Shown: one piece after another, positions 10,599 through 19,143 of the stretch | Position numbering within the stretch: the first letter of the stretch is position 1 | Layout: each line of letters begins with the position of its first letter | Assembly: GCA_018669845.1 (NCBI GenBank) | Contig: JABHSO010000044.1 | Coordinates: 1-48,237 of the forward strand | Source: Gammaproteobacteria bacterium | GTDB taxonomy: Bacteria > Pseudomonadota > Gammaproteobacteria > GCA-001735895 | Length of the DNA: 48,237 bases | Direction: 5' to 3' | The notes under the pieces: model-generated | Told to the model about the DNA's origin: nothing | What the model saw: the letters and a program-made list of their open reading frames with translations, nothing else | The model's database searches: none | Translations under genes and position numbers: made by a program

Positions 10599-12335
10599 AT
10601 GGCTGATGCAATGACACAACAACAGGCTTTAGCAGCTCCTGCTAATACCACCGCCATGCAGAAAACTCAATCGGGTAATCCGATCGATGTTTTTATGCAA
10701 TCGGCTTCGGTCAGGCATTTTGGTCGCCTTATCGGATTGGCACTTGCTGTAGCCATTGGCACCGTGGTGGTATTGTGGTCTTCAGAGCCAAATTATGCTC
10801 CGCTTTATACCAATGTTACGGGTAGTGATGCTGCTGAGATTGCTAATGTTTTAAATGCCAGTGATATTGAATACAAAATTGATGGAAACACTGGAACCAT
10901 CATGGTTGCTCAATCAAAGGCAGCCGAAGCTCGCCTCAAACTTGCAGCTCAGGGTTTACCGGAAGGTTCAACCAAGGGCATGGAAATTTTGCAGGATGAC
11001 CAGGGGCTGGGAACCAGTCAATTTATTGAGAAAGCTCGATATAACCATGCGCTGGAAGCAGAGCTGGCACGCTCTGTTGAATCTATTCGCAGTGTGGAGC
11101 AGGCCAGAGTTCATCTGGCTTTGCCTAAGCAGTCTATTTTTATTCGTAACCGAACTAAGCCAAGTGCTTCGGTGGTCACTAAATTATATGCGGGACGTCG
11201 GCTAACTCCCAATCAGGTAGATGCCATTGTTCATATGGTTTCATCCAGTATTCCAATGATGGCTGCCGAGCAGGTGACGGTGATTGATCAATTTGGTCGT
11301 TTACTGACGGCGGATAAGGACAGTGATATGTCGTTAACCAATAAGCAGTTCGAATATACCCGTAAACTGGAAGATAACTATACCGATCGAATCATTAGCT
11401 TGTTGCAACCAATTATTGGAGCAGGAAAAGTAAATGCTCAGGTCGCAGCATCACTCGATTTTTCCAGTGTCGAATCAACCCGTGAAGCCTATGACCCAGA
11501 GCGTAGTGTAATTCGCAGTGAGCAAATTTCTGAACAGGAAACTCGAGATTTAACCCAGGCATTAGGCATTCCGGGTGCTTTAAGTAATCAGCCTCCCGGT
11601 ACTGGAACTACAGACCCCAATGCAGAAGCAGCAACTGAAGCTTCTGGTCTGCCAGCCAATCAAAATCGTAGTGCGACTAGAAATTTTGAAGTAGATCGTA
11701 TGATTAGTCATACAACAAATCCACGTGGAACGATTCAGCGCCTTTCTGTAGCGGTAGTTATTGATTCAAAAAGTCAGCTAAAAGATGATGGAACCGTAGA
11801 AAAAATACCTTATGCGGAAGATGAAATTAAACGTTTTGAAAGCCTGATTAAAGAAGCCATAGGTTTTGATAATAACCGTGGAGACTCGGTCAGTGTTATC
11901 AATACAGATTTTATTGCGGTGGAACAGGAAGTTATTGAAGTTCCCATGTGGAAAAGCTTGCTGGGTGAAGCATGGATTGTCGATCTGGCAAAACAGATTT
12001 TAGGAGCAATTGGGCTGCTAATTGTGTACCTTATATTTGGTCGACCATTTTTGCGTTCTTTAAACCCAAACCGGGTTGAGATAGAACAGCAAACCGAGCA
12101 GGAAATGTTAGAAGGGGGTGAAACTTCAGAATCTGGCCATGCAGCTGTTCCGACAGGACATATTAATGCTGATGGTAGTTATGAAATGACTGAAGATCCG
12201 AATAGCGCCGCGGCTTTAATTCGACGTAGTAATGCCACACATGAGCAAAAAGTAGAGATGGCTAGAACGCTGGTAACGGATGATCCTGCTCGTGTAGCCA
12301 ATGTAATGAGGCACTGGGTGGGTGAAGACCAATGA
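10599..12335 (+). CDS. fliF: Flagellar MS-ring protein FliF
   Basis: FliF forms the inner-membrane MS ring on which the rotor and export apparatus assemble. It has 578 residues, with TM helices at about 43-60 and 467-480 flanking the large periplasmic part. That part contains the ring-building YscJ-like domain (NVLNASDIEYKID through the VEQARVHLALP region). The cytoplasmic tail (about 540-578, ending VANVMRHWVGEDQ) is the FliG-binding segment. Between about residues 325 and 360 is a Pro/Gly/Asn-rich insert (GALSNQPPGTGTTDPNAEAA) typical of FliF. The stop overlaps the fliG start by 4 bases. Confidence 0.97.
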   Translation: MADAMTQQQALAAPANTTAMQKTQSGNPIDVFMQSASVRHFGRLIGLALAVAIGTVVVLWSSEPNYAPLYTNVTGSDAAEIANVLNASDIEYKIDGNTGTIMVAQSKAAEARLKLAAQGLPEGSTKGMEILQDDQGLGTSQFIEKARYNHALEAELARSVESIRSVEQARVHLALPKQSIFIRNRTKPSASVVTKLYAGRRLTPNQVDAIVHMVSSSIPMMAAEQVTVIDQFGRLLTADKDSDMSLTNKQFEYTRKLEDNYTDRIISLLQPIIGAGKVNAQVAASLDFSSVESTREAYDPERSVIRSEQISEQETRDLTQALGIPGALSNQPPGTGTTDPNAEAATEASGLPANQNRSATRNFEVDRMISHTTNPRGTIQRLSVAVVIDSKSQLKDDGTVEKIPYAEDEIKRFESLIKEAIGFDNNRGDSVSVINTDFIAVEQEVIEVPMWKSLLGEAWIVDLAKQILGAIGLLIVYLIFGRPFLRSLNPNRVEIEQQTEQEMLEGGETSESGHAAVPTGHINADGSYEMTEDPNSAAALIRRSNATHEQKVEMARTLVTDDPARVANVMRHWVGEDQ

Positions 12336-13384
12336 GTGAGAATACTGAAAATATACCAGCTACCCCTCCGGCCGAAGCTGATTCAAGCCCTTTGATTAAT
12401 ATGAGTGGCTCTGAAAAAGCTGCACTACTGTTATTGACGTTGGGTGAAGATGTTGCTGCACAAATATTACAGCATATGAACCCGAAACAGGTTCAGCTGG
12501 TGGGTGCAAAAATGGCTACCATGAATGATGTATCCAGACCTATGGTTGAATATGTTATCGATGACTTTCTCGACATTCTGGAAAACCAGACTGCTCTCGG
12601 AATAGGTAATGATAACTATATTCGGGGCATGCTGGAAAAAGCGCTGGGTGATAAAGCTGGAAATGTTATCGACCGGATATTGATGGGTAGTGGCAGTAAT
12701 GGCCTCGAAGCTTTGAAATGGATGGATCCCAAGTCTATTGCTGAAATTATACGACTCGAACATCCACAAATTATTGCTATTGTATTGTCCTACCTGGAGC
12801 CAGATAGTGCTGCAGCCGTTCTTTCTAATTTACCCGAAAATACCCGTTCTGGCATATTAATGCGCATTGCCACACTGGATGGTGTGCAACCTGCTGCAAT
12901 CAAGGAGCTGGACGCTATCATGGAAAAATATTTTGCTGATAATGATAATGTGAAGTCATCGATGGTGGGTGGTGAAAAGACAGCAGCAGATATTCTGAAT
13001 TTAACCGATACCGCTATCGAATCAAAAATGATGGAGCAAGTACGTACTGAAAATGAAGATCTGGCGAATCGCATTCAGGATCTGATGTTTGTCTTTGATA
13101 ACCTGCGTGATGTGGATGATCGTGGTATTCAAACCATGTTGAGAGAAATTTCAACAGACTTACTGACACTGGCATTAAAAGGTGTTGATGATGATTTTCA
13201 ACAGAAATTCCTCAAGAATATGTCCTCTCGTGCTGCGGAAATGCTGGTTGAAGATATGGAAGCCAAAGGCCCTGTTAAACTGAGTGAAGTTGAAGCTGCA
13301 CAGAAAGAAATTCTGAATGTTGCACGTAGCCTGGAAGAGTCTGGAGAGATTGTTCTAGGTGGTAGCGGCGAAGAAATGGTTTAA
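12332..13384 (+). CDS. fliG: Flagellar rotor switch protein FliG
   Basis: FliG bridges FliF to FliM and interacts with the stator to generate torque. This copy has 350 residues with the N, middle and C domains. The middle-domain EHPQ motif is at 143-146 (RLEHPQIIAIVLSYL). The C-terminal charged torque helix region (IQDLMFVFDNLRDVDDRGIQ) carries the usual alternating charges. A Pro/Ala-rich N-terminal extension of about 22 residues precedes the conserved core. Its ATG lies within the last codons of fliF (ATGA overlap), and fliH follows after 20 bases. Confidence 0.97.
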   Translation: MSENTENIPATPPAEADSSPLINMSGSEKAALLLLTLGEDVAAQILQHMNPKQVQLVGAKMATMNDVSRPMVEYVIDDFLDILENQTALGIGNDNYIRGMLEKALGDKAGNVIDRILMGSGSNGLEALKWMDPKSIAEIIRLEHPQIIAIVLSYLEPDSAAAVLSNLPENTRSGILMRIATLDGVQPAAIKELDAIMEKYFADNDNVKSSMVGGEKTAADILNLTDTAIESKMMEQVRTENEDLANRIQDLMFVFDNLRDVDDRGIQTMLREISTDLLTLALKGVDDDFQQKFLKNMSSRAAEMLVEDMEAKGPVKLSEVEAAQKEILNVARSLEESGEIVLGGSGEEMV

Positions 13385-13404
13385 GCAATTAGGTTTTTTA
13401 TCTT

Positions 13405-14115
13405 ATGCCGAACGGAAAAAATAAAATTATTCATGACCAGGATGTGGACGCAGAGAAATGGAGTCCTCCTTCAATGGGTTCAAAACCCAGTCAGATATTC
13501 AGGTCAGATAAAAATCAGGCTCAAAAGGATGCGGAGGCTGAGCTTGAAGTTGATGCGCCTCCAATTCCTACCGCCAAAGAGATTGAGTCATGGCATGAGG
13601 AAGCCCGTGAAGAAGGTTACCAGCAGGGACTGAAGCAGGCAGAAAAGGAAATAGCCGAGCAGAAACAACAGTTACTGAATGTCATCAATTTTTTTGAACA
13701 GCCTCTTCAATATTTAAATGAAGAAGTTGAGCAGCAATTAAACTTGCTGGCGGTAACGCTTGCACAACAGTTAGTTCGTCGTGAAATTCGGGCGGAACCA
13801 GGTGAAATTGTTGCAGTGATTCGTGAGTCGGTAAAAATGCTGTCGGTAAACTCAAGAAAAATAAGAATTTCTTTACACCCTGAAGATGCAGAAATTGTAA
13901 AAAAGGCCTTGCAGCTGGATGAACTGGATGATGAGCAAAGCTGGAAACTGATAGAAGACCCAATGATTACGCGAGGTGGATGTGAAATCAAATCGGGTCA
14001 ATCCATTATTAATGCGACTCTGGAAAATCGTTTGCAGGCACTGGCTGCGTCAATACTGGGTGGCGAAAGAATAGAAGATCAAAGTGAGATAGTTGATGAA
14101 TCAGCCCCTGATTGA
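13405..14115 (+). CDS. fliH: Flagellar export ATPase regulator FliH
   Basis: FliH binds FliI as a dimer and tethers the export ATPase to the C ring. It has 236 residues. The N terminus (1-70) is variable. A Glu/Gln-rich coiled coil at about 65-110 contains the REEGYQQGLKQAEKEIAEQK stretch, in a GxxxG-like periodicity. The C-terminal domain (LAQQLVRREIRAEPGEIVAV onward, ending with the GGCEIKSGQSIINATLENRL core) is the FliI-binding part. The 3' end overlaps fliI by 20 bases, which suggests coupled synthesis of the two partners. Confidence 0.93.
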   Translation: MPNGKNKIIHDQDVDAEKWSPPSMGSKPSQIFRSDKNQAQKDAEAELEVDAPPIPTAKEIESWHEEAREEGYQQGLKQAEKEIAEQKQQLLNVINFFEQPLQYLNEEVEQQLNLLAVTLAQQLVRREIRAEPGEIVAVIRESVKMLSVNSRKIRISLHPEDAEIVKKALQLDELDDEQSWKLIEDPMITRGGCEIKSGQSIINATLENRLQALAASILGGERIEDQSEIVDESAPD

Positions 14116-15514
14116 TCAGGCATTGTCGAGCTGGGCAACATCATTGGCTCAAACTGCCCAGAGCTGTGATGATATGTGTGGCAAACCCAGTGTAGAAGGC
14201 ATGTTAACGCGTATGGTCGGGTTAACTCTGGAAGCTTCCGGCTGCCAGGCACCTATTGGTGCTCGCTGTGATGTGGTGACTCCCGCAGGTCAAAAAGTAG
14301 AAACAGAAGTGGTTGGATTTTCAGGTGAAAAACTGTACCTGATGCCCACCAGCGATATTCGTGGGCTGGTGCCCAATTCAAGGGTTATTCCAACCAGTCA
14401 TTCTTCAGCAGTCAATGTAGGTCCAGAATTGCTGGGCAGGGTCATTGATGGCCGTGGACGTCCGCTCGATGGAAAAGGCCCTGTTAAAACGCGTTTACTG
14501 ATGCCTCTCGAAGGGCGTGAAATAAATCCTCTTAGTAGAACTCCTATTCGTGAGCCACTGGATGTTGGTGTAAGAGCCATTAATGCATTAACTTCTATCG
14601 GCAGAGGGCAGCGTATGGGCTTGTTTGCAGGTAGTGGTGTAGGAAAATCAGTATTACTTGGCATGATGACGAAATACACTGATGCCGATGTAGTTGTGGT
14701 TGGGTTAATTGGAGAAAGGGGACGTGAAGTACGTGAATTTGTTCAGGAGATTCTGGGTGAAGAAGGTTTACAGAAATCTGTGGTTGTAGCTGCACCTGCT
14801 GATTCTTCCCCGTTAATGCGCATTCACGGAGCGATGCAGGCCACGAGCATTGCAGAGTATTACCGTGATCAGGGAAAAAATGTATTGTTGTTAATGGATT
14901 CGTTAACTCGTTTTGCACAGGCACAACGTGAAATAAGTCTTGCCATTGGAGAGCCTCCAGCCACCAAAGGTTATCCACCTTCAGTATTTGCCCGTTTACC
15001 TCAACTGGTAGAGCGTGCCGGTAATGGTGATAAGGGATCGGGTTCTATTACTGCTTTTTATACGGTGCTGGTGGAGGGTGATGATCATAATGACCCGATT
15101 GCCGATGCTGCAAGAGCGATACTGGATGGGCATATTTTGTTATCACGCCAACTGGCCGAATCAGGGCATTACCCTGCTATCGATGTAGAAGCTTCCATCA
15201 GTCGACTGGCTCCTCAAATTATGGATAAAGAAAAGCAGATACGGGTTCAGTTTTTTAGAAAAAATTACAGTTTGTATCAACAAAATAAAGATTTGATTAA
15301 TGTAGGTGCCTATCAGGTTGGCTCTGATGCTGAAATTGATTTTGCCATTCAGATGCAGCCGCATTTAATGAGATTTATGTCGCAGGATATGAATCAAGCA
15401 GTATCCCTGACTGAAAGCTATACTCAGTTAGAGCAACTATTAAATAATCAGTTGGCAAAGAAAGCGCAAACCACAACTCCTGCTGCCAGCCCGACGTCTG
15501 TAGTTAACAGGTAA
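14096..15514 (+). CDS. fliI: Flagellum-specific export ATPase FliI
   Basis: FliI is the F1-beta-like ATPase of the flagellar type III export apparatus. Starting from the ATG at 14096 it has 472 residues. The frame also opens at a TTG 3 bases earlier. Walker A AGSGVGKS is at 178-185, the catalytic region GLIGERGREVREF follows, and Walker B is in NVLLLMDSLTRFAQAQREI. The C-terminal helical domain is complete. The start lies inside fliH (20-base overlap), and fliJ begins 5 bases after the stop. Confidence 0.97.
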   Translation: MNQPLIDQALSSWATSLAQTAQSCDDMCGKPSVEGMLTRMVGLTLEASGCQAPIGARCDVVTPAGQKVETEVVGFSGEKLYLMPTSDIRGLVPNSRVIPTSHSSAVNVGPELLGRVIDGRGRPLDGKGPVKTRLLMPLEGREINPLSRTPIREPLDVGVRAINALTSIGRGQRMGLFAGSGVGKSVLLGMMTKYTDADVVVVGLIGERGREVREFVQEILGEEGLQKSVVVAAPADSSPLMRIHGAMQATSIAEYYRDQGKNVLLLMDSLTRFAQAQREISLAIGEPPATKGYPPSVFARLPQLVERAGNGDKGSGSITAFYTVLVEGDDHNDPIADAARAILDGHILLSRQLAESGHYPAIDVEASISRLAPQIMDKEKQIRVQFFRKNYSLYQQNKDLINVGAYQVGSDAEIDFAIQMQPHLMRFMSQDMNQAVSLTESYTQLEQLLNNQLAKKAQTTTPAASPTSVVNR

Positions 15515-15519
15515 TGTAA

Positions 15520-15960
15520 ATGACACGAAGTAAAAAGCTGCAACCCGTAGTAAAACATGTTGATAAGAATGAGCAGTCAGCCCTAAAGGCTGTTGCCATC
15601 AGTCAACAGCTATTGCAGCAACATTTAAACCAATTGCAGCAGTTGAAAGATTATAAAAATGAATATGCTAACAAACACTCATCAGAAAAAGGTGTTTCAT
15701 ATTCTGCCCTTCAATTACAGGAATTTAATCGTTTCTTAAACCAGTTGAGTGACACTATCTCTCAGCAACAGCAGATCGTAGCGATGGCACAGCGGGAAGT
15801 CGATTTAAAGCGTCAGAGCTGGAAAGTCACCCGTTCTCGTTCAGATGCAATGCATAAAATGGTTGATAGAATGCAGGCCAGCGAATTACAAAAGGCTGAA
15901 AAAATTGAACAAAAATACATGGATGAAGTCGCTTTAAGAATATCTCTCAAAACCACTTAA
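15520..15960 (+). CDS. fliJ: Flagellar export protein FliJ
   Basis: FliJ is a small coiled-coil protein that inserts into the FliI ring and couples it to FlhA. It has 146 residues with almost continuous heptad-compatible, Gln-rich helices (for example AISQQLLQQHLNQLQQLKDY) and no predicted globular domain. Position right after fliI and size are the main evidence, because FliJ sequences diverge strongly. It is the last gene of the fliEFGHIJ operon. A palindromic repeat with a short T-rich tail follows 51 bases after the stop. Confidence 0.9.
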   Translation: MTRSKKLQPVVKHVDKNEQSALKAVAISQQLLQQHLNQLQQLKDYKNEYANKHSSEKGVSYSALQLQEFNRFLNQLSDTISQQQQIVAMAQREVDLKRQSWKVTRSRSDAMHKMVDRMQASELQKAEKIEQKYMDEVALRISLKTT

Positions 15961-16010
15961 ATAAAATTTACCTGATTATTTACTGAAATTAAGTGTAAAA
16001 AAGGGAGTAG

Positions 16011-16027
16011 GGTGCGCCGTGCGCACC
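16011..16027. repeat. Palindromic intergenic repeat, copy 1 (possible terminator)
   Basis: GGTGCGC-CGT-GCGCACC is a perfect 7-bp stem with a 3-base loop, followed by TTCTTT. The same 17 bases, including the preceding G, recur at 41977-41993. Here it lies 51 bases after the fliJ stop and upstream of the fliK promoter, so it may end the fliEFGHIJ transcript. Confidence 0.75.
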
Positions 16028-16113
16028 TTCTTTCCCTACATGATATTTAAAGCTGAACCTCAGGGGTATTCAGGAAAATCTAACATCGTAAGTTCACTTG
16101 TTGTTACTCAAGC

Positions 16114-16129
16114 TGGCATGATTTCTGCT
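16114..16129 (+). promoter_or_regulatory. Putative sigma-54 promoter of fliK
   Basis: TGGCATGATTTCTGCT has GG-N10-GC spacing. The -24 half is good and the -12 half is CTGC rather than TTGC. It lies 66 bases before the preferred fliK ATG and beyond the fliJ terminator-like hairpin, so it would make fliK its own transcription unit. Confidence 0.6.
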
Positions 16130-16194
16130 TTAACGGTTTGTAACACAGTCTTTTAAATGGGCTGGATTTGAGCAACTTAACCGTGGACTTGAAA

Positions 16195-17598
16195 ATGACT
16201 ATTTCAAACAGCAATGTGCTATCCATTCTATCAACAGGCACTGATGTATCTATTGATGGTTTGATGACCGGACAGTTATCCGAACAGACAGCCGGGCAGA
16301 CCCTGTTGCAACCTGTTGATGCTGCAGCGTTTGATAAAGCATTTGCAGAAGGTGATTTCTGGTCGATGCTGAATCAGCAATTGATAGAGTCTTCTGAAAA
16401 TAAAACCTTTAAAGGTTTTGAAAACAAAGACTTATCATCATTTTTATATGATCTTGGTGTGGGCTTTGATGAATTGTCGAAAGGTTCTGGACAGGATATA
16501 GAACTAAGCCTTAGTAGCCTTTTTAATGCTGATGTTAACCAGGAGCCAGATGTAACTGAACATGAAAATAATTTAACTTCAGATCTTATGCACAGTATGA
16601 AATCGCATTTTTTAGAATCTGAGATATCTCAAATTCAACCAGAAACTCTAGAAGAAACACCTGTTCCATTCGCTATTCCAATAAATGTGTTAGATAAAAC
16701 AGTCGATGCTAAACAGTTTAACGGTGACAAATTGCCTTCTTCTCGGCAAACTGTTTCCGCTATTTTACCTGCTCAGACTGTAGCTTTGGATGCAGAAAGT
16801 GCTGTCAAGTCAGCAAATATTCCTGTGGATAATCAACTCAAGTCTTCCTTTTTACCTGGAGACTTAACACGTTCAAATCAAAATTCTCCTTTGAGTTCTT
16901 CCAGTGTGCCAGTCAATGTTGAAGCCCAAGATGTAGAGATTGATGAAAAGTTATTGAATACCAGAAACTCAGAATTTGAGATGCAAAAGCCAGAAATGCG
17001 GGAAAATGAAAAGTTTCAGCTTAAGCAGGTTGCTGTAGAACAGCTCGGTTCAGTGGTGAAAGATACTGCTGCTCCAGTGTTGTCCCCGGTACATCCATTA
17101 TCGTCAACTGCTGTGCAAAACCCAATAAATCAACCTCCGGGATCTACTTTACAAACACTGCAGCTATCGTCACAGGCAACCGCTTCACAGTGGGGTGATG
17201 CACTGGGCGAAAAAGTGTCATTATTGATCAACAATAAATTAAACTCGGCTGAGATCCGCATCGATCCTCCACACCTGGGTAAGCTGGATATTCAGATTCA
17301 GCTCAAAGATGATAGCGCAACTATTTCTATCAATACTCACAATGCTCAAACCCGGGAACTGATCGATTCTGCAAGTGTTCGTCTCAGAGAATTTTTACAG
17401 GAAGCGGGTTATAGCTCGGTGGATGTGAATGTATCTCATCGTGAACAGTCCATGGCGCAGGGTGATTTATCAGATCAGGATCAGCAATCAGACAGTAATG
17501 ATCAACAGCAGAGCTCAGACCAGAGTGAACTTGCTGCAGCTCATCAGGCTGAGCTATCGTTAATGATCGATGATGGCCGAATAGATTACTTTGCCTGA
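16195..17598 (+). CDS. fliK: Flagellar hook-length control protein FliK
   Basis: FliK measures hook length and switches export specificity by acting on FlhB. I prefer the ATG at 16195 (467 residues, MTISNSNVLSIL). A TTG at 16168 keeps the frame and would give 476. The first 340 residues are low-complexity and Ser/Gln/Pro-rich, as expected for the flexible ruler. The C-terminal Flg_hook domain (SAEIRIDPPHLGKLDIQIQL, then the LRSA-like ASVRLREFLQEAGYSSVDVN stretch) is well conserved. It ends in a Gln/Ser/Asp-rich tail. A second FliK-like protein lies at 35596-37371. Confidence 0.93.
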   Translation: MTISNSNVLSILSTGTDVSIDGLMTGQLSEQTAGQTLLQPVDAAAFDKAFAEGDFWSMLNQQLIESSENKTFKGFENKDLSSFLYDLGVGFDELSKGSGQDIELSLSSLFNADVNQEPDVTEHENNLTSDLMHSMKSHFLESEISQIQPETLEETPVPFAIPINVLDKTVDAKQFNGDKLPSSRQTVSAILPAQTVALDAESAVKSANIPVDNQLKSSFLPGDLTRSNQNSPLSSSSVPVNVEAQDVEIDEKLLNTRNSEFEMQKPEMRENEKFQLKQVAVEQLGSVVKDTAAPVLSPVHPLSSTAVQNPINQPPGSTLQTLQLSSQATASQWGDALGEKVSLLINNKLNSAEIRIDPPHLGKLDIQIQLKDDSATISINTHNAQTRELIDSASVRLREFLQEAGYSSVDVNVSHREQSMAQGDLSDQDQQSDSNDQQQSSDQSELAAAHQAELSLMIDDGRIDYFA

Positions 17599-17619
17599 AA
17601 TTGACTGATTAACTCCTGT

Positions 17620-18042
17620 TTAATGTTTTGGAAAGTCTTTTAAACAACAACGCCCTGATGGGTTGGTTATTTCACAGGAACAATTAGCCGTTTGAGTTTG
17701 TTCTATTACAAACTGTTTAACCTCCTGGCTTTCATTTGCAAGTTTTTGGCTTACACCGAAGCAATAGCAAACTGTTGAATGTTTTCCGTGTTTTTTCAGA
17801 CCGACTGAAGTTCTAATCTCCGATTGATTAAAGGTAGAGTTATCCAGCCCAAAATACACCACTTCACAATCGGGATCAGAGCAAAAATAATAACCCTGTG
17901 AATTTAAAGTCCTGTTCCATGGTGCCTTTAGGTGATGCAACATGGTTCTGGTTTTAACGCTGGAATATTTTTTACCATTCACCGGACAGTGATAAGAAGT
18001 TGGGTAGGTTTTTTTATGCTGGCTAGAACAACAATCACTCAT
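17620..18042 (-). CDS. CopZ-type (2Fe-2S)/zinc-binding metallochaperone-like protein
   Basis: This 140-residue Cys-rich protein starts at the ATG at 18042, which has a strong AGGAGA ribosome site. A GTG 30 bases upstream keeps the frame but lacks one. It matches the N-terminal domain of archaeal CopZ, which binds one zinc and one [2Fe-2S] cluster. Visible are HCPVNGKKYSSVK (C19), FCSDPDCEVVYFG (C54, C59), VCYCFGVS (C92, C94), NCSCEI (C121, C123) and RCCLKD (C132, C133), plus an N-terminal CC pair. The usual C-terminal HMA copper domain is missing, as in many bacterial homologues. Function in bacteria is uncertain, and some homologues sit near mercury or copper transport genes. It is an outlier here, opposite in strand between fliK and fliL. 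Confidence 0.82.
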   Translation of the reverse strand: MSDCCSSQHKKTYPTSYHCPVNGKKYSSVKTRTMLHHLKAPWNRTLNSQGYYFCSDPDCEVVYFGLDNSTFNQSEIRTSVGLKKHGKHSTVCYCFGVSQKLANESQEVKQFVIEQTQTANCSCEITNPSGRCCLKDFPKH

Positions 18043-18576
18043 TTTAATTCTCCTGTAAAAACAGTCACTCACTGAAACCGGGTTCGATGAGAAAATATGG
18101 AAAGTTCAGTGTATCTCTTTGTGAATGACCTTATCAATACTATCTTGATCCGGGTTAAAATTTTACTACTGAAAATATCTGTTCGAACCTTTTTTACTAC
18201 TAGAGCGCAGGAAAAAGGAACCGGGTATTGGTACTTCAGTTCGCTGTTATTTCCCTGGATTGACTTACATTGTTAAAGCACTTTCAAAGCCTTTTATATA
18301 GAAGAGATCGAACCATTATTGTTACAAGTTGTTGAATTTGTTTAGCCTGTCTCCGAGTTGAACCAATTGATCTGATAGCAACTATTTCTATTCCTCCGTG
18401 CTCACTATCAGCTTAATCCCTCCTTTTATTACACATTTTTAAAGCTCAATTGCATTTTTCCTTACGATCAGAAATGTGTCAAATAGTTGAAACATTTAAT
18501 GGGGATATGGTGTCAATTTACTGTCATTAAATACATTTATTTATGTAACTAGTTGTTTTTAAATGGTTAATTATTA
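18043..18576. other. Long non-coding stretch upstream of fliL
   Basis: About 530 bases hold no frame I can support on either strand. It contains the 5' leader and presumed promoter of the CopZ-type gene on the minus strand and, at its right end, the fliL sigma-54 promoter. I see no terminal repeats, transposase remnants or tRNA-like folds in it. Confidence 0.6.
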
Positions 18577-18592
18577 TGGCATTAAGATTGCT
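18577..18592 (+). promoter_or_regulatory. Putative sigma-54 promoter of the fliL operon
   Basis: TGGCATTAAGATTGCT keeps GG-N10-GC and a TTGCT -12 box. Transcription would begin about 20 bases before the fliL ATG, which has a strong AGGAGA ribosome site. It is the only obvious promoter for the long fliLMNOPQR-flhBA run. Confidence 0.72.
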
Positions 18593-18622
18593 TTATTAAC
18601 TTACTAGTTACAGGAGAGCTCA

Positions 18623-19126
18623 ATGGCTGCAAACAAAGAAACCCCCGAAGAAGAACAGGAACCGGCAACCGGTAGTAAGAAAAAACTGATTATTATTATC
18701 GTTGGCATTTTACTGCTGGTAGGTATATCGGTTGGTGTAACCATGATGTTACTGGGTGGTGATTCCACTGATGAGGCAGCCGTTGTTGAGGAAGTTGTTC
18801 CTGAAAAAGAAGATCCTTCTTATGTTGAGTTCAAACCTTTCACGGTAAATTTGGGTCCAGATGATCCGGTAGGTTTTTTACAGGTTCAAATTAATGTGCT
18901 GACTTATTTCTCTGTTGTAGCAGAAGAACTGGAAATGCATAAACCTTTAGTTCGTAATAATCTTACCCTGTTATTTGGAGAGCAAAAATCAGCTGATTTA
19001 CGTTCTCAGGAAGGGAAGTCAGAACTACAGAAAAAAGTTAAAGAGTCCATCCAGCTAGTCATTAATGAATATGGTAGTGGTGGTGAAATAGAAAATATAT
19101 TTTTCACCAATTTTGTTATGCAATAA
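18623..19126 (+). CDS. fliL: Flagellar basal-body-associated protein FliL
   Basis: FliL is a single-pass inner-membrane protein that surrounds or stabilises the stator. It has 167 residues: a charged cytoplasmic N terminus (1-20), TM helix about 23-43, an acidic linker (VVEEVVPEKEDPSYVEFKPF) and a periplasmic stomatin-like domain to the end. It closes with NIFFTNFVMQ, the hydrophobic ending common in the family. It is the first gene of the fliLMNOPQR run. Confidence 0.95.
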   Translation: MAANKETPEEEQEPATGSKKKLIIIIVGILLLVGISVGVTMMLLGGDSTDEAAVVEEVVPEKEDPSYVEFKPFTVNLGPDDPVGFLQVQINVLTYFSVVAEELEMHKPLVRNNLTLLFGEQKSADLRSQEGKSELQKKVKESIQLVINEYGSGGEIENIFFTNFVMQ

Positions 19127-19143
19127 ACACAGGATAAATAGCT

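Noticed and set aside
10855-11205. 116-codon alternative frame inside fliF
   Set aside because: It lies wholly within fliF, has no ribosome site of note and shows no recognisable domain. It is a shadow frame.
14398-14978. Two overlapping antisense frames (93 and 127 codons) within fliI
   Set aside because: They are antisense to a strongly conserved ATPase, with compositions that mirror fliI codons.
18073-18622. Transposon or integrated-element remnant around the CopZ-type gene
   Set aside because: I found no inverted terminal repeats, target duplications, transposase fragments or tRNA-like sequence by eye.
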